From the NCBI RefSeq assembly GCF_037023735.1, contig NZ_CP146069.1, positions 372,001-436,000 on the forward strand: a DNA stretch of 64,000 nucleotides, written 5' to 3'. The translations under genes and the position numbers were made by a program. Shown piece after piece: positions 59,089 to 64,000 of this stretch; position 1 is the stretch's first letter; the number at the start of each line of letters is the position of its first letter. The stretch comes from Roseovarius sp. S88. GTDB taxonomy: Bacteria > Pseudomonadota > Alphaproteobacteria > Rhodobacterales > Rhodobacteraceae. The notes under the pieces were generated by a model, which was not told the origin of the DNA, ran no database searches, and saw nothing but the letters and a program-made list of their open reading frames with translations.

Positions 59089-60528
59089 ATGGGTCGCATT
59101 AAACCCGCAGTTCTTTGCGGCGGGACGGGCACACGTCTCTGGCCGCTGTCGCGTAAAAGCTTTCCAAAACAGTTTTCTGATATCGTAGGAGGTGAAAGCC
59201 TCTTTCAGGCTTGTACACGCCGTTTGAAAGACGCTGGAATGGACGCGCCATTGGTGCTGACCAATTCTGATTTTCGATTCATTGTTACGGAACAGTTGAT
59301 GTCGGTAGGCATTGATCCCGGTGCGGTGCTGATTGAACCTGCACCACGCAACACGGCACCTGCGGTGCTGGCCGCGGCGCTCTATGCGATGCAGGATGAT
59401 GACGATGCGCTTGTTTTGGTGGTCCCCTCGGATCACGTCATTGCAGATGCCAAAGCGTTCGGCGCAGCAGTTGAGGCCGGGCGTGTTGCGGCAGAGGCCG
59501 GTCAGATCGTGACCTTTGGCATCACGCCGGGCTATCCCGAGACGGGTTATGGCTATCTGGAGCTTGAAAACAAACCGGACGGATCCGGTGATCCTATCGA
59601 CCTGCGTCGTTTTGTGGAAAAGCCCGATCTTGCGACCGCCGAAGACATGGTCAAAAGCGGAACGTTTCTTTGGAACGCAGGGATATTCCTGTTTTCCGCC
59701 AAGGTCATTATGGCAGCCTATGAAGCTCATGCGCCTGACATGCTCGCGTTGGTGAAAGCAGCAATTGAAGATGCCGAAGCTGATCTTGGGTTTCTGCGCC
59801 TTGCCGCGGAACCGTGGGAGAAATGCGAAGATCTCTCGGTGGACTATGCTGTGATGGAAAAGGCCGGGAACCTCTCTGTCGTACCTTATTCATCGCATTG
59901 GTCTGATCTTGGCAGTTGGAAAGCCGTGCTGGACGAAAGCGATCAGGACGAGAATGGTGTCGCCTTGTGTGGCCCCGCAACGGCAATTGACTGTAAGGAC
60001 GTGCTGTTGCGATCAGAAAGTGACGGGCTTGAACTAGTCGGCATCGGGTTGGAAAACATCATGGTTGTGGCGATGCCGGATGCCGTTCTGGTGGCGGACA
60101 AGGATCGCGCGCAGGATGTTGGCCGCGTCGTCAAAGAACTGAAGACCAAGGGTGTGTCGCAAGCCGAGGAATTTGCCCGCGATCACCGACCCTGGGGCTA
60201 TTTCGAGACACTTGCACTGGCCGACCGGTTTCAGGTGAAGCGCATCGTAGTGAAACCCGGCGGGCGGTTGTCGCTGCAAAGCCATGTCCACCGTGCCGAA
60301 CACTGGATCGTTGTTGAAGGAACGGCACAGGTCACCATCGGTGAAAATGTGAAGCTCGTGGCGGAAAACCAATCAGTCTATGTGCCTCTTGGTGAAAAAC
60401 ACCGGCTGGAAAATCCCGGGAAAGTGCCTGTCACCATGATCGAGGTGCAGACCGGCAGCTATTTGGGTGAAGATGACATTGTGCGCTACGAAGATGTCTA
60501 TGCCCGCGGTCAGGGCGCGCGGGGCTGA
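59089..60528 (+). CDS. manC: Mannose-1-phosphate guanylyltransferase / mannose-6-phosphate isomerase
   Basis: Makes GDP-mannose. It has about 479 residues. The N-terminal guanylyltransferase (about 1-345) has LCGGTGTRLWPLSRKSFPKQ, VVPSDHVI, FVEKPD and WNAGIFLFSA. The C-terminal cupin (about 366-470) has RPWGYFETL, KPGGRLSLQSHVHRAEHWIV and PLGEKHRLENPG, which is typical of type II phosphomannose isomerase. The ATG was chosen with AGAAGGA about 11 bases upstream; an ATG and a GTG just before it are alternatives. Its stop is 3 bases from the converging hyuB stop. Confidence 0.95.
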   Translation: MGRIKPAVLCGGTGTRLWPLSRKSFPKQFSDIVGGESLFQACTRRLKDAGMDAPLVLTNSDFRFIVTEQLMSVGIDPGAVLIEPAPRNTAPAVLAAALYAMQDDDDALVLVVPSDHVIADAKAFGAAVEAGRVAAEAGQIVTFGITPGYPETGYGYLELENKPDGSGDPIDLRRFVEKPDLATAEDMVKSGTFLWNAGIFLFSAKVIMAAYEAHAPDMLALVKAAIEDAEADLGFLRLAAEPWEKCEDLSVDYAVMEKAGNLSVVPYSSHWSDLGSWKAVLDESDQDENGVALCGPATAIDCKDVLLRSESDGLELVGIGLENIMVVAMPDAVLVADKDRAQDVGRVVKELKTKGVSQAEEFARDHRPWGYFETLALADRFQVKRIVVKPGGRLSLQSHVHRAEHWIVVEGTAQVTIGENVKLVAENQSVYVPLGEKHRLENPGKVPVTMIEVQTGSYLGEDDIVRYEDVYARGQGARG

Positions 60529-60531
60529 CGC

Positions 60532-62270
60532 CTAGGGCTTTTGCAAACGCAGATGTGCAGTGGCGGCCAAATCCGGCAGCCCGTCGCGGATTACTACACC
60601 GAACAACTCCGCTGCGTCGGTCACGCTGTAGCGCTCCAATCGTACATCTTCGGCAACAAGGTCTGGGTCTCTTTCATACGGATCGCCATAACCGCCGCCC
60701 CCGGGCGTCTGCACATGCACACGGTCTCCGGCGCTGAGAGGAATATCCTGTTCTTTTGAAAGATGTTCAGGCGTGTAGGTTTCGCCGTCCCGGGAAACTA
60801 TGACTTTGTTGGGGACGCCATCGTGGCCACCCAATGCACCCTGGGGGCCAAATCGGCCATGGTCCATGACAAAACTGGCCTTGGCCTGCCCAATGCGCAG
60901 CTCTAATTCATAGTCGAGCCCGAACCCGCCACGGTGCAAACCGGCACCGCCGGAACCCTCGTGCAAGGCGTAGTGATGGTAGAGCACCGGAAAAGCCTGT
61001 TCCATGATCTCAACGGGGGGGCCTTGGAAATGCCAATGGTGGAACAACCGTTGCTGATCCCATCTCCGCCGGACCAGCCGCCGTAGCCTCCACCAGAAAG
61101 TTGATACATCACAAAGTCGCGGTCTCGATCCGGGTCATGACCGCCGAGGGCGAAATTGCCACTGGTCCCTGCGGGTGCGGCTGTGACCCGATCAGGCAAG
61201 GCTTCGACCAACGCAGCAAACACAGCCTCGGCAATGCGTTGACTCACCTCCGCCGCACAGCCAGAGACCGGGCGCGGGTATTGCGCGTCGAGAAACGTAT
61301 CTTCGATCCCGGTGATGCGCAGTGGCTCAAACGCACCGGCGCTGATCGGCACTTCGGGAAAGATGTGTCGCATCGCGAGATAAACTGAACTGAAGGTTGT
61401 CGCGCGCACGGAGTTCATGGGCCCAAGACAAGGCGGCGAAGAACCTGCAAAGTCGAATAGCAGCGCGTCTTTGTCTCGGGTCACGGACAAACGGATTTCA
61501 AGCGGCTCGTTCACCACACCATCGCTATCGACCCATGCCACTGAGCGATGCGTGCCCTGGGGGATGGTCTTGACCGACGCGCGCATCTGTTCAGCGGCGC
61601 GGCGGCGTAGCTCGGCGATAGCTGCGGACACCACATCGTCGCCATAGCGGTCCATTAGGGCACCAAGGCGTTCAGCGCCAAGATCAAGCGCTGCGGCCTG
61701 AGCTTTGACATCGCCAATACGTTGATCTGCCACGCGGATGTTGGAGCAGATGATGGCATAGATTTCCGCATCCATCTGGCCGCGCTTGAAAAGCTTCACC
61801 GGAGGCAGGCGCAGCCCTTCTTGTTCGACTGCTGTGGCTGAGGCGGAAAACCCACCGGGCACAGCGCCACCGGTGTCGGGCCAATGCCCGGTATTCGACA
61901 GCCAACAAAAGAGCGTGTCGCCCCGATAGAAAGGACGTGCAAACCGCACATCCATCAAATGCGTACCGCCCAGATAGGGGTCATTGACGATGTAGATGTC
62001 CCCCGGCTCCGGCGCTCCTGCGCGACCGTCAGCAATCATTTCAATCAGCGTTTTTGTGGAATATTGCATGGTGCCCACAAAGACCGGCAATCCACCTGCG
62101 CCCTGAGCGATCAGTGATCCGTCCTTGGCATCATAGAGTCCGTCTGATCGGTCATTGGCCTCGGCAATCACCGGCGAAAAGGCCGCGCGCGAAAAAGCCA
62201 GGTCCATCTCGTCGCACACCTGCTGCAGCCCGGCCTGGATCACCGACAGCGTGATGGGATCAACCGTCAT
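60532..62270 (-). pseudogene. hyuB: Hydantoinase/oxoprolinase subunit B, frameshifted
   Basis: N-methylhydantoinase B-type subunit of an ATP-dependent cyclic-amide hydrolase. The first frame runs from MTVDPITLSVIQAG through NDPYLGGTHLMDVRF, TGHWPDTGGAVPGGFS and GGGYGGWSGGDGISNG. It then leaves the family sequence at a run of seven C (G on the + strand, 61015-61021). The second frame resumes with PPVEIMEQAFPVLYHHYALH, EGSGGAGLHRGGFGLDYELE and TPGGGGYGDPYERD. One extra C would restore a frame of about 579 residues. It could be a sequencing error, a real mutation or a slippage site. It overlaps hyuA by four bases (ATGA). Confidence 0.85.
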
Positions 62271-64000
62271 TCGCATGTCGTCCCGATGTCAATTGCAATA
62301 TTGCCGAGCGCATCGCCGCGCGCGCTGTCTCCAACTTCGATGAGAACGGTGGTGTCCATCTGTTCGATCACTGCGGGACCGCTACAGGAAAATTCCAGCG
62401 GCAGGCTATCGCGCCAGTAGACTGGCGTATCATGCCATACACGATCAAAGCACACCCGACGCATACCGGTCTGTGCCTCAGCCAGCGTCGCTTTACGGCC
62501 ATCCGGGTCGATGAGTTTGGACAGGTCAATCTGAGGGCGTTCCGCGATAACCGAACAGTTCAAATTGACCACCTGCGCGCGAATTTCGGCAAGCTCTACG
62601 CGGAACCGGTCAAAATAGACCTTGGCAAAGAGGTCATGAAGCGCAGTGGGCGTGATGTCAGCAGAGTCCAACGGTACGCGCAAGAGATGCGTTTGGCCGA
62701 CAAACTGCATATCCACACTAAAGACGTGTCGCAGGGTCTTTACGGGCAAACGCTCATTGCTGATTAGGGCTTCGCCCTCTCGCACTTGTTGGGCAAAGAG
62801 CTCAGCGAGCTCCGTCTCGCCCAGCGTGTCCAGTGCCCGGTTGATTGTGCGCACAAAGTCATGTCGCAGATCTGCAGTCACGCAGCCAATCGCGTTGGTG
62901 ATGCCCGGCCGTGCCGGAACAAGTACCTTGGGGATGCTCAGTTCGCGCGCCAGCGCGCTGGCGTGAAGCGGTCCTGCCCCGCCAAACGCAAACAGGGCGA
63001 AATCCCGCGGATCTGCCCCCAGCGACAGCGACACCATGCGTATGGCACCGGCCATTTTTGTGTTGGCCAGTTGAATGACGGCGAGTGCGGCCTCGGTCAC
63101 GTTGAGATCCAGAGGGTCTGCCAGCTTTTCGGCAACGATCCGCGCGACGACGTCGGGAACCGTGCCTCCCGAATTGACTACTCGATCCGGGTTTAATCGC
63201 CCCAGGATCAGGTTGGCATCTGATATTGTTGGCTCTTTCCCACCTTTGCCATAGCAGATCGGCCCTGGATCAGCTCCGGCGCTTTGCGGGCCGATCTCTA
63301 GCAGTCCAGAGGAGGTCACACGCGCAATTGACCCACCGCCGGCGCCCACAGTGCGGACATCGACCATGGGCACGTGAATCGGCATGGCATATTCGATTTC
63401 GATCTCGTTCGACACGGCTGGTTCTGATGACTGCACCAAGGCCACGTCAGTGGATGTGCCGCCCATGTCGTAGGTGATCAGGTTTTGGTGGCCTGTCAGC
63501 CGCGCGGTATAGGCGGCGGCCATCACGCCCGAGGCGGGGCCGGACATGACGGTCTTGGCGGCTTCGTTGGCCACCGTGCGGGCCGACGCCATTCCGCCAT
63601 TGCCATTCATGACCAAGATTTCTCCGGGATATCCGGCGTCCGCAGCCACCTTGGTTAAGCGTTGAAGATACCGGTCGAGGATCGGCTGCACCGAGGCATT
63701 GACCGCCGCCGTGACACCGCGCTCGTATTCACGCGACTCCTGCAGGATCGCGTGACCCATGGTGATATGCGAGTTGGGCCAGATTTCGGCCAATACCTCT
63801 GCGGCGCGACGTTCATGATCAGGATTGGCATAGGCGTGCAAAAAGTGCACCACCACAGACTCGCATCCCGCCTTTAATAGCCTCTCCGCTGCCTCCCGGA
63901 CGGCGGCCTCGTCCAAAGGTATCACAACCGTCCCGGATGCATCCACGCGTTCGGGCACTTCAAGCCGCAGGTCGCGGGGAATAATCGGAGTGAAATGCCC
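62267..64000 (-). CDS. hyuA: Hydantoinase/oxoprolinase subunit A, 5' end outside window
   Basis: ATP-binding subunit of the N-methylhydantoinase/5-oxoprolinase type. The visible 578 codons are open to the window edge, so about 100-130 N-terminal residues are missing. Visible features are YDMGGTSTDVALVQ (ASKHA-type ATP site), VDVRTVGAGGGSIAR, GPQSAGADPGPICYGKGG, FAFGGAGPLHA and the C-terminal beta domain. The substrate (hydantoin, 5-oxoproline or another lactam) cannot be told. hyuB follows with an ATGA overlap. Confidence 0.92.
   Translation of the reverse strand, partial: GHFTPIIPRDLRLEVPERVDASGTVVIPLDEAAVREAAERLLKAGCESVVVHFLHAYANPDHERRAAEVLAEIWPNSHITMGHAILQESREYERGVTAAVNASVQPILDRYLQRLTKVAADAGYPGEILVMNGNGGMASARTVANEAAKTVMSGPASGVMAAAYTARLTGHQNLITYDMGGTSTDVALVQSSEPAVSNEIEIEYAMPIHVPMVDVRTVGAGGGSIARVTSSGLLEIGPQSAGADPGPICYGKGGKEPTISDANLILGRLNPDRVVNSGGTVPDVVARIVAEKLADPLDLNVTEAALAVIQLANTKMAGAIRMVSLSLGADPRDFALFAFGGAGPLHASALARELSIPKVLVPARPGITNAIGCVTADLRHDFVRTINRALDTLGETELAELFAQQVREGEALISNERLPVKTLRHVFSVDMQFVGQTHLLRVPLDSADITPTALHDLFAKVYFDRFRVELAEIRAQVVNLNCSVIAERPQIDLSKLIDPDGRKATLAEAQTGMRRVCFDRVWHDTPVYWRDSLPLEFSCSGPAVIEQMDTTVLIEVGDSARGDALGNIAIDIGTTCE

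Noticed and set aside
58936..59730. 264-codon open frame on the - strand over manC and its promoter
   Set aside because: It covers the divergent promoter region and the conserved manC N-terminus; the product has no family features.
1..64000. tRNA, rRNA, tmRNA, integrase or transposase genes
   Set aside because: None was recognised by eye on either strand; a tRNAscan/Rfam search would be the decisive test.

Overview
The window reads as a chromosomal segment of a marine alphaproteobacterium of the Rhodobacterales (Roseobacter group). The reasons are the sucA-sucB-lpd cluster with a two-lipoyl-domain SucB, the argH / small lipoprotein / lysA / DUF4175 string, ftsE-ftsX followed by an acyltransferase, the crcB-pseudouridine synthase-HAD-ATP12 operon, a four-gene Bzt/Aap amino-acid transporter, a DUF2793 protein, and generally GC-rich coding sequence. 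No rRNA, tRNA, CRISPR array, transposase or integrase was seen.

Layout. (1) 0.3-8.3 kb, + strand: 2-oxoglutarate dehydrogenase E1, E2 and E3. E2 and E3 are separated by an A+T-richer orphan gene and a MAPEG-type membrane protein, and lpd is preceded by four 11-bp tandem repeats. A membrane-anchored TerB-like protein follows. (2) 8.4-18.4 kb, mostly - strand: ftsE-ftsX-acyltransferase-FMN flavoprotein; a divergent zinc-ribbon protein; then argH, an LptM-like lipoprotein, a DUF2834 protein, lysA and a large DUF4175 protein. (3) 18.4-29.7 kb, + strand: TlpA-type thioredoxin, ttcA, an EAL protein with a decayed GGDEF domain, yidC-MOSC-yihA-argB, an operon of fatty-acid-hydroxylase-like protein, ferredoxin-like protein, SixA-like phosphatase and histone-deacetylase-family hydrolase, and a tandem universal stress protein. 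(4) 29.8-37.6 kb, - strand: bztABCD and the crcB-rluC-gph-ATP12 operon. (5) 37.7-40.7 kb: glycerate kinase, a small exported protein, a likely 46-residue gene with its own terminator, and an SDR enzyme. (6) 40.7-60.5 kb: a surface-polysaccharide island. It holds UDP-glucose dehydrogenase, glmM, a large two-domain glycosyltransferase, an acetyltransferase, a sulfotransferase, an ABC-2 exporter (KpsM, KpsE, KpsT types), a family-2 glycosyltransferase, an RTX protein, a phage/GTA-spike-like DUF2793 protein, the four dTDP-rhamnose genes and manC. (7) 60.5-64 kb, - strand: hydantoinase/oxoprolinase subunits A (running off the window) and B (frameshifted at a C7 tract).

How the parts fit. The island supplies UDP-glucuronate, dTDP-rhamnose, GDP-mannose and glucosamine-1-phosphate, two glycosyltransferases, two decorating enzymes (O-acetyl and sulfate) and an ABC exporter. 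That is consistent with a decorated capsule or similar surface glycan. No KpsC/KpsS or outer-membrane exporter is in the window. The DUF2793 gene inside this island is the most thought-provoking item, because head spikes of Rhodobacterales gene transfer agents recognise capsule and, from memory, carry this domain. No complete undescribed system is evident. The best candidates for something new are the DUF2793/RTX pair in the glycan locus, the binding-protein-like insert in the BztB permease, the sORF with its own terminator, and the palindromic element behind kpsT.
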